DNA of 64,000 bases. Source: Polaribacter sp. Hel1_33_78 (GTDB lineage: Bacteria; Bacteroidota; Bacteroidia; Flavobacteriales; Flavobacteriaceae). Shown here piece by piece: positions 54,705 to 64,000 of this stretch. The notes under the pieces are model-generated. The model was not told where the DNA came from, searched no databases, and saw only the letters and a list, made by a program, of their open reading frames with translations. The position numbers and the translations under genes were made by a program. How positions within the stretch are numbered: the stretch's first letter is position 1; each line of letters opens with the position of its first letter. The DNA lies in contig NZ_LT629794.1 in assembly GCF_900106075.1 (NCBI RefSeq), positions 2,873,501 to 2,937,500 on the forward strand. Reading direction: 5' to 3'.

Positions 54705-56027
54705 CTATTTGTAAACTTCTTTAATAAAGTCTTCATAGGAAACTTCTTTCGTTTTAAAGCTAATCTTCTCTTTGAAAAACCCTAATAGTTTTTGACTAAT
54801 TAATTGAGATTGCAATTTCTGTGCCTCTTCTTGATTTTGTAAGATTCTGGCTGCAATATCCTCTAATTCTTTTTCTTCTGGATTCATATTCCCGAATTGA
54901 GCCATTTGTGTGCGAATAAATCCTTTTGCATACTCTACTAATTCTGCGTACTCTAATTTAATATCATTATCTTTCATAATCTTCCCTTCGATTAATTGAT
55001 AACGCAATCCTTTTTCAGATTTTTTATATTCTGCTTCCGCCTCATCGGCTGTTAATGGTTTTTCGCCAGCTGTTGCTAACCATTTTTGCAAGAATTCCGA
55101 CGGTAAATCAAACTTTGTGTTCTCTACTAAATACTCTGTAATTGCATTTAATAACTGTTGATCTCCTTGTTGTTGAAATTGCTTTTCTGCATCTTCCTTT
55201 ATTTTCTCTCTTAATTCCGTTACAGTAGTTACACTTCCGTCAGCAAATAATTTATCAAATAACTCCTTATCTAAATCTGCTGGTTCGGTTTTTGTAATGT
55301 CCTCAACTGTAAAAGTAACCGTAATATCTAAATCATGAATTACATCATGGGCAACACCTAAAATCTGCTCTAATTTATGATCATCTTCAAACAATTTTTT
55401 AGTCTCTAATGCAATAACATCTCCCACCTTTGCACCAATAACTTTCTTTTCGTTTTTCTTTCCTTTTAAATCGTTAACTAAAAAAGTAGATTTTTTATTG
55501 ATTTCTTTTTCCTCATTTATAAAAGTTCCTGTAACATTAGAATGCTCAGTAGCCTCGTCTAACGAACTCATTTTTCCGTAACGGGTTTGAATGTTCTTAA
55601 CTTCCTCGTCAATTAAAGAATCAGTGGCAACTATATTATACTGCTTTATTTTATTTTTTTGGCTTAAATCGATTTCAAATTCCGGAACCAAACCTAATTC
55701 AAATTCAAAAGAAAAAGTCTCTGCATCCCAATCAAAATTTTCTTTTATTCTTGGAATAGGGTTTCCTAAAATATCTAATTTCTCTTCTGCTAAAAATTTA
55801 TTTAAAGATTCTTGTAAAAGCTTGTTAACTTCATCTATCATTATCGATTTCCCATATTGCTTTTTTATCATCCCCATTGGCACATGCCCTTTTCTGAAAC
55901 CTGGAATATCCGCTTTTTTACGATAATCTGTTAATAACTCTGTCACTTTTTCTTGGTAATCTCCAGCAACTATATCAACTTTTACAACTGCATTTAATGC
56001 ATCTATGTTTTCTTTTGTAATATTCAT
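54705..56027 (-). CDS. tig: Trigger factor
   Basis: A 440-residue ribosome-associated chaperone. The N-terminal ribosome-binding domain carries the characteristic GFRKGHVPMGMIKKQYG (the loop that docks at the ribosomal exit). The peptidyl-prolyl isomerase region (about 155-245) is divergent, and the C-terminal helical chaperone domain is present. It meets new chains as they leave the ribosome. It precedes clpP and clpX in the usual order. Confidence 0.95.
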   Translation of the reverse strand: MNITKENIDALNAVVKVDIVAGDYQEKVTELLTDYRKKADIPGFRKGHVPMGMIKKQYGKSIMIDEVNKLLQESLNKFLAEEKLDILGNPIPRIKENFDWDAETFSFEFELGLVPEFEIDLSQKNKIKQYNIVATDSLIDEEVKNIQTRYGKMSSLDEATEHSNVTGTFINEEKEINKKSTFLVNDLKGKKNEKKVIGAKVGDVIALETKKLFEDDHKLEQILGVAHDVIHDLDITVTFTVEDITKTEPADLDKELFDKLFADGSVTTVTELREKIKEDAEKQFQQQGDQQLLNAITEYLVENTKFDLPSEFLQKWLATAGEKPLTADEAEAEYKKSEKGLRYQLIEGKIMKDNDIKLEYAELVEYAKGFIRTQMAQFGNMNPEEKELEDIAARILQNQEEAQKLQSQLISQKLLGFFKEKISFKTKEVSYEDFIKEVYK

Positions 56028-56239
56028 TTCTTATTATGTCTAGTTCTTAAAAAATCGACTGCAAAATTAATCAATTTAATTAACCTTACAAAAGTTTAAA
56101 TACTTCAATTTCAGCAAATTCGTTTTATTTAAAAAAATAAAACAAAACTGTAAGACGTATTTAAAAAAAATAAAAAATTTATGTAATTTTGCATAACATT
56201 AATCCCAAATTATAAAGGGAATTATCAAAAAAATACTAA

Positions 56240-56947
56240 ATGCAATATAAAAGAATTCTTTTAAAATTAAGTGGTGAAGCGTTAATGGGGGATAGACAAT
56301 ATGGTATAGATCCTAAACGTATTTCAGAATATGCAAAAGAAATTAAAGAAGTTGTAGCGAAAGGAATTGAAGTAGCTATTGTGATTGGTGGTGGAAATAT
56401 TTTTAGAGGGGTTGCTGGTGCAAGTAATGGTATGGATCGTGTTCAAGGAGATCACATGGGTATGCTAGCAACATGCATAAATGGCTTAGCACTGCAGAGT
56501 GCTCTTGAAGATGAAGACGTTAAAACGCGTTTGCAAACGGCTTTAGAAATAAAAGAAGTTGCGGAGCCTTATATTAAAAGAAAAGCAATTAGACATTTAG
56601 AAAAAGGACGTGTAGTAATATTTGGTGCTGGCACAGGAAACCCTTATTTTACTACGGATACAGCTGCAGTTTTAAGAGCTATTGAAATTAATGCTGATGC
56701 CATTTTAAAAGGAACTAGAGTAGATGGCGTTTATAATGTAGATCCTGAAAAGGATAAGAATGCAATTAAATTTGAAACGATAACTTTTAAAGATGTTATT
56801 TCCAAAGGTTTAAAAGTTATGGATATGACTGCCTTTACTTTAAGTGAAGAAAATAAATTACCAATAATCATCTTTGACATGAACAAAAACGGAAACTTAA
56901 TGAAATTAGTTTCTGGAGAAAAAATTGGCACCATAGTTAACAATTAA
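56240..56947 (+). CDS. pyrH: UMP kinase
   Basis: A 235-residue amino acid kinase-fold enzyme that converts UMP to UDP. The motifs [14 protein letters not shown] at the start, [10 protein letters not shown] and [21 protein letters not shown] (about 125-145) are diagnostic of PyrH. It is usually allosterically controlled by GTP and UTP. TAATTTTG at 56184-56191 fits a -7 box about 50 bases upstream. frr follows after 27 bases on the same strand. Confidence 0.98.
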   Translation: MQYKRILLKLSGEALMGDRQYGIDPKRISEYAKEIKEVVAKGIEVAIVIGGGNIFRGVAGASNGMDRVQGDHMGMLATCINGLALQSALEDEDVKTRLQTALEIKEVAEPYIKRKAIRHLEKGRVVIFGAGTGNPYFTTDTAAVLRAIEINADAILKGTRVDGVYNVDPEKDKNAIKFETITFKDVISKGLKVMDMTAFTLSEENKLPIIIFDMNKNGNLMKLVSGEKIGTIVNN

Positions 56948-56974
56948 GAATCAAAATCTTTAAATTTTAAAAAG

Positions 56975-57529
56975 ATGAACGAAGAAATTGAATTTATTCT
57001 AGATACTGCTAAAGAAGCAATGAGTAATGCAATTGAGCATTTAGAAAAGGAATTACGCTCAATTAGAGCAGGAAAAGCGACACCTGCAATGTTAGGAACA
57101 GTAATGGTTGATTACTATGGATCTCAAACCCCTCTTGCACAAGTTGCCAATGTAAACACGCCAGATCCAAGAACATTAAGTATTCAGCCTTGGGAAAAAA
57201 GCATGTTACAAGCAATTGAAAAAGCAATTCAAATAGCAAATCTTGGTTTAAACCCTATGAATAATGGTGATATAATTATGATTAATGTACCACCTCTTAC
57301 AGAAGAACGTAGAATTGGTTTAGCTAAGCAATCTAAAGCTGAGGCAGAACACGCTAAAGTGGGTGTTAGAAATGCACGTAAAGATGCAAATAACGATATC
57401 AAAAAAACAGATATTTCTGATGATATGAAAAAAATTGCAGAAGATGATGTTCAGAAAATGACAGACGCTTTTGTAAAAAATATTGAAGGCATCCTTTCTT
57501 TGAAAGAGAAAGAAATAATGACTGTATAA
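56975..57529 (+). CDS. frr: Ribosome recycling factor
   Basis: A 184-residue protein with the RRF pattern LRSIRAGKATPAML and YGSQTPLAQVANVNTPDPRT, then LNPMNNGDIIMINVPPLTEE and RRIGLAKQ. It splits the terminated ribosome together with EF-G. It follows pyrH, an order conserved across many bacteria, and is closed by a terminator. Confidence 0.98.
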   Translation: MNEEIEFILDTAKEAMSNAIEHLEKELRSIRAGKATPAMLGTVMVDYYGSQTPLAQVANVNTPDPRTLSIQPWEKSMLQAIEKAIQIANLGLNPMNNGDIIMINVPPLTEERRIGLAKQSKAEAEHAKVGVRNARKDANNDIKKTDISDDMKKIAEDDVQKMTDAFVKNIEGILSLKEKEIMTV

Positions 57530-57544
57530 ATGAATAGAAATTAA

Positions 57545-57575
57545 AAAAAAGGAGTGTCTTAAAACACTCTTTTTT
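57545..57575 (+). terminator. Intrinsic terminator after frr
   Basis: An A-run followed by GGAGTGT at 57551-57557 pairs with ACACTCT at 57564-57570 (one G-T pair) and a T run to 57575. Confidence 0.8.
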
Positions 57576-57622
57576 ACTTTCAAGACTTACTGCCATTTAA
57601 TTAACTTTGCAAAAATAAAAAA

Positions 57623-59998
57623 ATGAATTTCTGGACAAAAGTTGCGGGTATAATTTTAAGAAACCGCTACTTGGTATTATTGGTCATTGCGATCATTACT
57701 GGTTTATTAGCAACACAGATGAAGTATATGAAATTTTCATATACAGAGGCAAACTTATTACCAAAAAATCATAAAGCTAATTTAGAATACAATAAGTTTC
57801 TAGAGATTTTTGGAGAAGAAGGAAACCTAGTAATTCTTGGTGTTCAAGATTCTACAGTTTTTACACCACAAAAATTTAATGCTTGGAATAACTTAGTAAC
57901 AAAATTTAAAGATTTAAAAGAAATAGATTTTACACTTTCTATTGCTGATGTTCAAAAACTGAAAGCAGATAGAAAAAAAAGAAAATTTATTTTAGAATCT
58001 TTGTATGAGAAAGATCCAATTACAAAAAAAGAAGTTTTAGAGATTAAAAAGCAGCTTTTTGAGAAGCTACCTTTTTATGATAATTTACTTTTTAATAAAA
58101 AAACAGGAACTCTACAAACTGCTATTTATATTAATAAAGAAATTGTAAACACTCCGAAACGTCGAGATTTTATTTTTGAAACACTAATTCCGACTATTGA
58201 AAAGTTTGAAAAAGAGAACAATTTAGATGTTCGTATTTCTGGAATGCCATACATAAGAACAATAAACGCTCAAAATATACAAAATGAAATTGTCCTATTC
58301 GTCGGAGGTGCATTAGGAATTACGGCTATCATTTTCTTCTTCTTTTTTAGATCTTTTAGAGCTACTTTTATTACACTTTTAGTAGTATCAATTGGTGTAA
58401 TTTGGGCGCTCGGTTTTATCGGTTTATTTCGATATGAAATTACAGTTTTATCGGCATTAATACCCCCTTTAATCATAGTTATTGGAGTGCCAAATGCTGT
58501 TTTTCTTATCAACAAATATCAGCAAGAAATTAAAAAACATGGACAACAAGCGAAGGCTTTGCAACGTGTAATTTCTAAAATTGGTAACGCCACTTTAATG
58601 ACCAATATTACAACGGCATCTGGTTTTGCAACTTTTGTTTTTGTAAAAAGTGATTTATTACGTGAATTCGGAATTTTAGCTTCTGTAAATATCATTAGCA
58701 TCTTTATTTTGGCTTTATTGATTATTCCAATTATCTACAGTTTTATGCCGCTTCCAAAAAAGAAGCATTTAAATCATCTTGAAAGAAGATGGATTGAAAA
58801 TGTTGTTAATTGGATGGAAAGAGCCGTAAAGGAGCAACGAATTACTATCTATATCGCAACCGTAGCGATTATAATACTGGGAATTATTGGAGTTTATAAA
58901 ATTAAAGTTTCCGGAAGCTTAATTGAAGACATGCCAAAAAGCATGGATTTTTATAAGGATATTAAATTCTTTGAAAAAGAGTTTGGTGGAATTATGCCTT
59001 TAGAAATTTTAATTGACACGAAAAAAGATAAAGGGGTTATGAAATTATCCACCTTAAAAAAGATGGATAAAATTAATGAGACGATAGAAACTTTTCCTGA
59101 ATTATCTAAACCTATTTCTGTTGTAAATTTGATAAAATACACAAAACAGGCTTATTATAATGGAAATCCTAAATATTATCAATTACCTACAAGTCAAGAA
59201 CAAAATTATATTTTCTCTTACACTAAAAACTCAAATAGTGATGCAGGAATGTTAAAGAATTTTGTTGATTCTACAGGGCGTTACGCAAGAATAACAACCT
59301 TTATGAAAGATATTGGTACTGATAAAATGGATGTTATTCAAGAGCGGCTAAAAGCGGTCATCAACAAAGAATTTCCTTCCGATAAATACTCAGTATCTAT
59401 TACAGGAAAAGCATTAGTTTTTATAAAAGGAACTAATTATTTGATCAAAAATTTAGTTTTCTCCCTATCCTTGGCCATTATTTTAATTGCAATTTTCATG
59501 GCCTGGATGTTTAGATCACCACAAATGATTTTGATTTCTTTGCTACCAAATATTCTTCCTCTATTAATAACAGCAGGATTAATGGGCTTTTTTGACATCC
59601 CAATTAAACCATCAACAATTTTAGTTTTTAGTATTGCTTTTGGCATATCAGTGGATGATACTATACATTTTTTAGCAAAATATAGGCAAGAATTAATTGC
59701 GAATAAATGGCGAATAAAACCTTCAGTTTATGCCGCTTTGCGCGAAACTGGAGTGAGTATGTTTTATACCTCTATTGTTTTGTTTTTTGGTTTTTTAGTG
59801 TTTACACTCTCAAGTTTTGGAGGCACAATCGCTTTAGGAGGCTTAGTTTCTATAACTCTATTATTAGCGATGGTATCTAACTTACTGTTATTACCTTCTT
59901 TGCTGTTAACTTTCGAAAAGAAAATTGCTAACAAAAAAGTATTTAAGGAGCCTTCATTGAAAATCATTCCTCCAAAAGAAGATAAAATTGAGAAATAA
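57623..59998 (+). CDS. RND/MMPL-family inner-membrane exporter
   Basis: A 791-residue membrane protein with twelve predicted membrane segments in two halves, each with a large periplasmic part after the first segment. Typical RND/MMPL motifs are TNITTASGFATFVFVKSD in the first half and FSIAFGISVDDTIHFLAKYR in the second. The latter holds the paired aspartates likely to carry protons. Relatives move lipids, hopanoids or drugs out of the cell; the substrate here is unknown. No membrane-fusion or outer-membrane partner is adjacent. A TAACTTTG -7 box lies at 57602-57609. Confidence 0.9.
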   Translation: MNFWTKVAGIILRNRYLVLLVIAIITGLLATQMKYMKFSYTEANLLPKNHKANLEYNKFLEIFGEEGNLVILGVQDSTVFTPQKFNAWNNLVTKFKDLKEIDFTLSIADVQKLKADRKKRKFILESLYEKDPITKKEVLEIKKQLFEKLPFYDNLLFNKKTGTLQTAIYINKEIVNTPKRRDFIFETLIPTIEKFEKENNLDVRISGMPYIRTINAQNIQNEIVLFVGGALGITAIIFFFFFRSFRATFITLLVVSIGVIWALGFIGLFRYEITVLSALIPPLIIVIGVPNAVFLINKYQQEIKKHGQQAKALQRVISKIGNATLMTNITTASGFATFVFVKSDLLREFGILASVNIISIFILALLIIPIIYSFMPLPKKKHLNHLERRWIENVVNWMERAVKEQRITIYIATVAIIILGIIGVYKIKVSGSLIEDMPKSMDFYKDIKFFEKEFGGIMPLEILIDTKKDKGVMKLSTLKKMDKINETIETFPELSKPISVVNLIKYTKQAYYNGNPKYYQLPTSQEQNYIFSYTKNSNSDAGMLKNFVDSTGRYARITTFMKDIGTDKMDVIQERLKAVINKEFPSDKYSVSITGKALVFIKGTNYLIKNLVFSLSLAIILIAIFMAWMFRSPQMILISLLPNILPLLITAGLMGFFDIPIKPSTILVFSIAFGISVDDTIHFLAKYRQELIANKWRIKPSVYAALRETGVSMFYTSIVLFFGFLVFTLSSFGGTIALGGLVSITLLLAMVSNLLLLPSLLLTFEKKIANKKVFKEPSLKIIPPKEDKIEK

Positions 59999-60000
59999 AA

Positions 60001-60034
60001 AAACCTTTACTATTGCAGATAGTAAAGGTTTTTT
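60001..60034 (+). terminator. Intrinsic terminator after the RND/MMPL exporter
   Basis: AAACCTTTACTAT at 60001-60013 and ATAGTAAAGGTTT at 60019-60031 form a perfect 13-base stem with a 5-base loop, followed by T residues to 60034. Confidence 0.92.
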
Positions 60035-60168
60035 GCTATTTAGATTCTAAGAATATTTTATCTTAATCTAAGAGCAACAATTTTAAAAATTCTTTTTCAA
60101 AGCAATTTTTGTAATTTTCCTTGTTCAATATAATTTTTACAAATGTAGCGCACTAATAGTTACTAATC

Positions 60169-60194
60169 AACTGTGTTTTTACACAGTTTTTTTT
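60169..60194 (+). promoter_or_regulatory. Hairpin with T run just ahead of the PAS-LuxR start codon
   Basis: AACTGTGT at 60169-60176 and ACACAGTT at 60181-60188 form a perfect 8-base stem with a 4-base loop, followed by T residues to about 60194. It ends about a dozen bases before the ATG at 60207. It has terminator shape, but the exporter upstream already has its own. It may be an attenuator, an operator or a second terminator with the real promoter (a weak TATATTG at 60196) after it. Confidence 0.5.
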
Positions 60195-60206
60195 CTATAT
60201 TGTAAC

Positions 60207-60935
60207 ATGAAAAATGATTTTGGAAAATATACTAGAGAAATAGTTTCAGATATACCATTTGATTCCAATGACCCTGAATACCAAAAATGTAAAGAAAAAG
60301 TACCACAATTTACTGGACAAGCCATTTATGTATACTCTTTTGTAAAAAATAGAATGTTATATGCTCATGGTTGGGATGAAATATTAGGTTATAAAGATGA
60401 AGAAATTACGCTTTTAAAACTTATTCGTCTAACTTCCGAAAGACATTCTAATTTTTCTAACGAATTTACAGACAAGGCATTACAATATATAAAAAATATT
60501 AAAGTAGATTTAGACAAATATAGTTTTACAATTGAACTTGAAAAAATTCATAAAAACGGAGAAATTATACCGTTATTTTCTAGAGCGGGCATTCATAAAT
60601 CTAAAAATGGCACTATTTTAGAAATAATTGGAATTTCAGAAAGAATTCACTCTAGAAAATTGGGTAACATCATGCAATATGCAGCCTTTGGTCCAATAAC
60701 ATCTTTATTCGAAGAGTCTCTTAATGAGCAATTATTCAATGAATTGGGAATTTCAAGAAAAGAAAAGGAAGCTTTAGAATTAGCAGCTAAAGGATACGCC
60801 TTTAAAGAAATTGCCAATAAATTAAAGGTTAGTCAATCCGCTATCGAAAAAAGAATTATTCCGCTATACAAGAGATTTAATGTAAAGAGCTTACCACACC
60901 TTATAAGTTTTGCTCATGACAACCATATTTTATAA
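60207..60935 (+). CDS. PAS domain-LuxR helix-turn-helix regulator
   Basis: A 242-residue protein. Residues about 35-150 form a PAS fold (LYAHGWDEILGYKDEEITLL, then the second half ending IIGISERIH), and residues about 178-242 are a LuxR-type helix-turn-helix (ELGISRKEKEALELAAKGYA with IANKLKVSQSAIEKRI). It has no receiver domain, so it would sense a ligand or cofactor directly or respond to abundance. It is flanked by a terminator upstream and gene-poor sequence downstream and so is probably monocistronic. Its targets are unknown; a self-regulated start is possible given the hairpin at 60169. Confidence 0.88.
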   Translation: MKNDFGKYTREIVSDIPFDSNDPEYQKCKEKVPQFTGQAIYVYSFVKNRMLYAHGWDEILGYKDEEITLLKLIRLTSERHSNFSNEFTDKALQYIKNIKVDLDKYSFTIELEKIHKNGEIIPLFSRAGIHKSKNGTILEIIGISERIHSRKLGNIMQYAAFGPITSLFEESLNEQLFNELGISRKEKEALELAAKGYAFKEIANKLKVSQSAIEKRIIPLYKRFNVKSLPHLISFAHDNHIL

Positions 60936-61329
60936 AAATATTTTTTTCCAACTTTAGAATTGAATCCTTGAGTTCTTGCCTATAAATATATAGCAAATTG
61001 TTTTTATTGGGTACAAAAACACTTCAGAATTTGATTATCTTCTAATAAGTAAAGGTCCCAAAAAATCTTAATTGAATAGCCCTAAATTGGCCACCAGCTA
61101 AACATATATCAAGACTGCACTTCCTGTTGAATCTTTTCCCAATAAAACAAACCCCTAGTCCCTGAAATATCCATTTAAAAGTAATGTTCTTGCTATTTTC
61201 CTTCCGTGCAAATAGACAATTTATAAAGTTATAATTTTATTGGCATTTCTTCATTGCTCATTTTACCTTAAAAAAGTATCTTTACATTTGAGTACAAATA
61301 TTTAGAATCAAATCAAACAATAGACAGAG
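60936..61329. other. 394-base intergenic stretch before asnS
   Basis: No gene is supported. The part at about 61075-61205 is visibly richer in G and C than its flanks and contains broken open frames on both strands, as a decayed gene or mobile fragment might; I could not identify it. Near the end, TATCTTTA (61278-61285) and TACATTTG (61284-61291) are possible -7 boxes for asnS. Confidence 0.5.
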
Positions 61330-62763
61330 ATGAAAGAGAAAAACGTTGCCGAAATTTTAAACTCGGATTTAGTTTTACAAGAAGTAGAGTTAAAAGGTTG
61401 GGTAAGAACCTTTAGAAGCAACCGTTTCATTGCTCTAAATGATGGTTCTACAATAAAAAACATACAATGTGTTATCGACTTTGAAAACACCTCAGAAGAA
61501 ACTTTAAAAAGAATAACAACTGGCGCGGCAATATGTGTAAAAGGAACTTTAGTTGAAAGTCAAGGAAGAGGCCAAACTTTTGAAGTTCAAGTTTCTGAAA
61601 TTAAAATACTTGGAGACTCTAATCCTGACGAATATCCAATACAACCTAAAAAACATAGCTTCGAATTTTTAAGAGAAAATGCTCATTTAAGAGTTAGAAC
61701 AAACACATTTAGTGCCGTAATGCGTGTGCGATCTAAATTATCTTTTGCTGTCCATAAATATTTTCAAGAAAATGGTTTTAACTACGTAAACACACCAATA
61801 GTAACTGGTTCTGATGCTGAAGGTGCAGGAGAAATGTTTAGGGTTACTACTTTTGAAGACAACAAAGCACCATTAACTGAAGATGGCAAAATTGATTATT
61901 CAAAAGACTTTTTTGGCAAGGAAACAAATTTAACAGTTTCCGGACAGTTAGAAGCAGAAACTTTTGCAATGTCTTTAGGGAAAGCTTATACCTTTGGTCC
62001 AACATTTAGGGCAGAAAACTCGAATACAACTCGTCATTTAGCAGAATTTTGGATGATTGAGCCAGAAGTTGCTTTCATGGATTTAGATGGGAATATGGAT
62101 TTGGCTGAAGATTTCATTAAATATGTAATTAATGATATTTTAGAAAACTGTAAAGATGATTTGGCTTTTTTAGACCAGCGTTTAACACAAGAAGAAAAAA
62201 GTAAACCTCAAGCTGAAAGAAGTGAATTAAATCTATTAGAAAAATTACGTTTTGTAGCAGACAATAATTTTAAACGTGTTTCTTACACGGAAGCTATCGA
62301 TATTTTAAGAAATTGTAAACCCAATAAAAAGAAAAAATTTCAGTTTCCAATTAATGAGTGGGGCGCAGATCTACAATCAGAACACGAGCGTTTTTTAGTT
62401 GAAAAACACTTTAAATGTCCTGTAATTTTATTTGATTATCCAGCAGATATCAAAGCCTTTTATATGCGCTTAAATGATGATGGAAAAACGGTTAGAGCTA
62501 TGGATGTTTTGTTTCCCGGAATTGGAGAAATTGTAGGCGGAAGTCAAAGAGAAGAACGTTACGATGTTTTAATTGAAAAAATGAAAGCTCTTAATATTGA
62601 AGAGGATGAACTTTGGTGGTATTTAGATTTACGTAAATTCGGATCTGCTGTGCATTCTGGTTTTGGTTTAGGTTTTGAGCGTTTGGTTCAATTTGTTACA
62701 GGAATGAGTAATATTAGGGATGTAATTCCTTTTCCAAGGACACCTCAAAATGCGGATTTTTAA
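61330..62763 (+). CDS. asnS: Asparaginyl-tRNA synthetase
   Basis: A 477-residue class IIb synthetase. The N-terminal OB-fold anticodon-binding domain is clear ([20 protein letters not shown]). The catalytic motifs follow: [20 protein letters not shown] (motif 1 area), [21 protein letters not shown] (motif 2, about residues 228-248) and [21 protein letters not shown] (motif 3, near the C-terminus). It charges tRNA-Asn directly. It has the insertion after [11 protein letters not shown] common in bacterial AsnRS. The rpoN start follows its stop immediately, so the two are coupled. Confidence 0.97.
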   Translation: MKEKNVAEILNSDLVLQEVELKGWVRTFRSNRFIALNDGSTIKNIQCVIDFENTSEETLKRITTGAAICVKGTLVESQGRGQTFEVQVSEIKILGDSNPDEYPIQPKKHSFEFLRENAHLRVRTNTFSAVMRVRSKLSFAVHKYFQENGFNYVNTPIVTGSDAEGAGEMFRVTTFEDNKAPLTEDGKIDYSKDFFGKETNLTVSGQLEAETFAMSLGKAYTFGPTFRAENSNTTRHLAEFWMIEPEVAFMDLDGNMDLAEDFIKYVINDILENCKDDLAFLDQRLTQEEKSKPQAERSELNLLEKLRFVADNNFKRVSYTEAIDILRNCKPNKKKKFQFPINEWGADLQSEHERFLVEKHFKCPVILFDYPADIKAFYMRLNDDGKTVRAMDVLFPGIGEIVGGSQREERYDVLIEKMKALNIEEDELWWYLDLRKFGSAVHSGFGLGFERLVQFVTGMSNIRDVIPFPRTPQNADF

Positions 62764-64000
62764 ATGCTAAAGCAGAGCTTACAATACAAACTATTACAAA
62801 AATTATCTCCTCAACAAATTCAGTTGATGAAACTAATTCAGTTGCCTACGCAAGCTTTTGAAGAACGTTTAAAACAAGAAATTGAAGAAAACCCAGCTTT
62901 AGATACTGGTAAAGAAGAATCAGATGCTATAGATGATGATCTATCGAATGAATATGAGGACGCTGGAAATGAAAAAATTGAAGCCGACGACATAAACATT
63001 GATGAGTATTTAAGTGATGATGACATACCTAGTTACAAAACACAAGCTAACAATTATTCAGCAGATGATGAAGAAAAAAACGTTCCTTATGCAGCAGGAA
63101 CAACTTTTCATCAATCTTTAAAAAATCAATTAAATACCTTTAGGTTAGATGAAGAAGAACGTGTAATTGCAGAATTTCTTGTAGGTAGCATTGATGATAG
63201 TGGTTATATTAGAAGAGAAATTATTGACTTAGTGGATGACTTAGCTTTTACGGCGAATGTATTTACAACTGAAGAAAAAGTAATTACAATATTAACCAAA
63301 GTAGTTCACAGTTTAGATCCTGTTGGTGTTGGAGCCAGGGATCTCAAAGAGTGTTTGATAATTCAATTAAAAGCGAAAGAAAAAAATAAAATTAGAAGTT
63401 TATCAATCGGCATTTTAGAAGATGCTTTTGATCACTTTGTAAAAAAGCACTATCAAAAGCTCCAAGAAAAATTCAATATTTCAGAAGAAATCCTGAAAGA
63501 GGTAAATACTGAAATTTCAAAATTAAACCCAAAACCTGGAAGTTCTTATGCAGGTAATAACAAAATAGCAGAGCAAATTGTTCCTGATTTTTCTATTAAA
63601 ATTTTAGAAGGTGAATTAGATTTAACATTAAACTCAAGAAACGCTCCAGAACTGCATATCTCTAGAGAATATAATAACATGCTAAAAGGGTATCAAGAAT
63701 CTACTGTCAAAAGTAAATCTCAAAAAGATGCTGTCTTTTTTATCAAACAAAAACTAGATTCTGCAAAGTGGTTTATAGATGCCATCAAACAGCGTCAGCA
63801 GACCTTATTAATCACTATGAATACGATTATGCAGTATCAACATGATTATTTTTTAACTGGTGATGAACGCAAATTAAAACCTATGATTTTAAAAGATATT
63901 GCTGATAAAATTAACATGGATGTGTCAACGGTGTCTAGAGTCGCTAACAGCAAATTTGTATCTACTCCTTATGGAACAAAATTAATTAAAGAGTTCTTTT
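62764..64000 (+). CDS. rpoN: RNA polymerase sigma-54 factor RpoN, N-terminal part (cut by window edge)
   Basis: About 412 codons stay open to the window edge. The N-terminus reads MLKQSLQYKLLQKLSPQQIQ followed by LMKLIQLPTQAFEERLKQEI and EENPAL, the activator-binding region I of sigma-54. An acidic region II comes next, and the core-binding domain and the start of the helix-turn-helix (IADKINMDVSTVSRVANSKF) are visible. The RpoN box lies past the edge. The ATG directly follows the asnS stop. Sigma-54 directs promoters with -24/-12 elements and needs AAA+ activators such as the one at 13865. Confidence 0.96.
   Translation, partial: MLKQSLQYKLLQKLSPQQIQLMKLIQLPTQAFEERLKQEIEENPALDTGKEESDAIDDDLSNEYEDAGNEKIEADDINIDEYLSDDDIPSYKTQANNYSADDEEKNVPYAAGTTFHQSLKNQLNTFRLDEEERVIAEFLVGSIDDSGYIRREIIDLVDDLAFTANVFTTEEKVITILTKVVHSLDPVGVGARDLKECLIIQLKAKEKNKIRSLSIGILEDAFDHFVKKHYQKLQEKFNISEEILKEVNTEISKLNPKPGSSYAGNNKIAEQIVPDFSIKILEGELDLTLNSRNAPELHISREYNNMLKGYQESTVKSKSQKDAVFFIKQKLDSAKWFIDAIKQRQQTLLITMNTIMQYQHDYFLTGDERKLKPMILKDIADKINMDVSTVSRVANSKFVSTPYGTKLIKEFF

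Noticed and set aside
56926..56942. TTGGCACCATAGTTAAC ahead of frr as a sigma-54 promoter
   Set aside because: It is inside pyrH coding sequence and the -12 core is missing (AA instead of GC).
61239..61258. TTGGCA followed by TTGCT before asnS as a sigma-54 promoter
   Set aside because: The distance between the GG and GC cores is two bases too long, and sigma-54 promoters do not tolerate that.

Overview
The window looks like chromosomal core DNA from a marine-type member of the Flavobacteriaceae (Bacteroidota), most like Polaribacter or Tenacibaculum. The base composition is strongly AT-rich. The gliding/type IX secretion genes gldKLMN, gldB, gldC and porT are present. Many start regions carry the Bacteroidota -7 box TAnnTTTG, and Shine-Dalgarno sequences are essentially absent. 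The genus is inferred from gene content and style; no search was run. Nearly all of the sequence is housekeeping. I see no transposase, phage, CRISPR, toxin-antitoxin or defence genes.

Layout. 1-3735: edge of a PLP-dependent deaminase gene, an ABC-F ATPase, a DUF983 membrane protein and a DadA-like FAD oxidoreductase. 3757-12106 (minus): topA, an arginase-fold protein, then gldK-gldL-gldM-gldN, the motor and outer ring of the type IX secretion system, closed by a terminator. 12247-18971 (plus): miaB, a sigma-54 activator-type AAA+ protein, lptE, a TPR protein, secG, groES, groEL. 19029-22966 (minus): a cysteine-rich envelope cluster (HYC_CC_PP protein, TonB-dependent receptor, heavy-metal-associated protein, DUF6503 lipoprotein) that looks like metal, probably copper, handling. 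23030-30694 (plus): a GAF/fRMsr-like protein, purH and the cell-elongation operon mreB-mreC-mreD-mrdA-rodA. 30777-32766 (minus): proS, tRNA-Glu(TTC), rpsT. 32915-37798 (plus): a Ser/Arg/Asn-rich lipoprotein, a FadL-type porin, an Nfu-type Fe-S protein, ubiE/menG and porT. 37832-47458: a SpoU-type rRNA methyltransferase (minus), then a BamA/TamA-like lipoprotein, fba, accD, rpsO, pnp and a folK-deoxynucleoside kinase fusion (plus). 47463-49606: gldB-gldC (minus) divergent from nadE (plus). 49607-50429: the longest gene-poor stretch, with one candidate 43-residue gene. 50430-56027 (minus): tig, clpP, clpX, dnaG. 56240-64000 (plus): pyrH, frr, an RND/MMPL exporter, a PAS-LuxR regulator, asnS and the 5' part of rpoN.

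How the parts fit. Three envelope themes recur: type IX secretion/gliding (gldKLMN, gldBC, porT), outer-membrane assembly (lptE, the TamA-like protein, secG, FadL-type and TonB-dependent barrels) and cell-wall elongation (mreBCD-mrdA-rodA). Protein quality control (groESL, tig, clpP, clpX) and ribosome/RNA functions (rpsO, rpsT, frr, pnp, miaB, two aminoacyl-tRNA synthetases) fill most of the rest.

The most interesting points are subtle. Zinc ligands are missing from DnaG and AccD, while ClpX keeps its zinc finger. An arginase-fold protein beside gldK has lost half of its metal ligands. FolK is fused to a deoxynucleoside kinase. A sigma-54-like element lies in front of groES, in a window that also holds an activator gene and rpoN. 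There is a cysteine-rich metal-type uptake cluster, a small candidate gene backed by a strong terminator, and a hairpin just ahead of the PAS-LuxR start codon. I did not find a clearly new large system.
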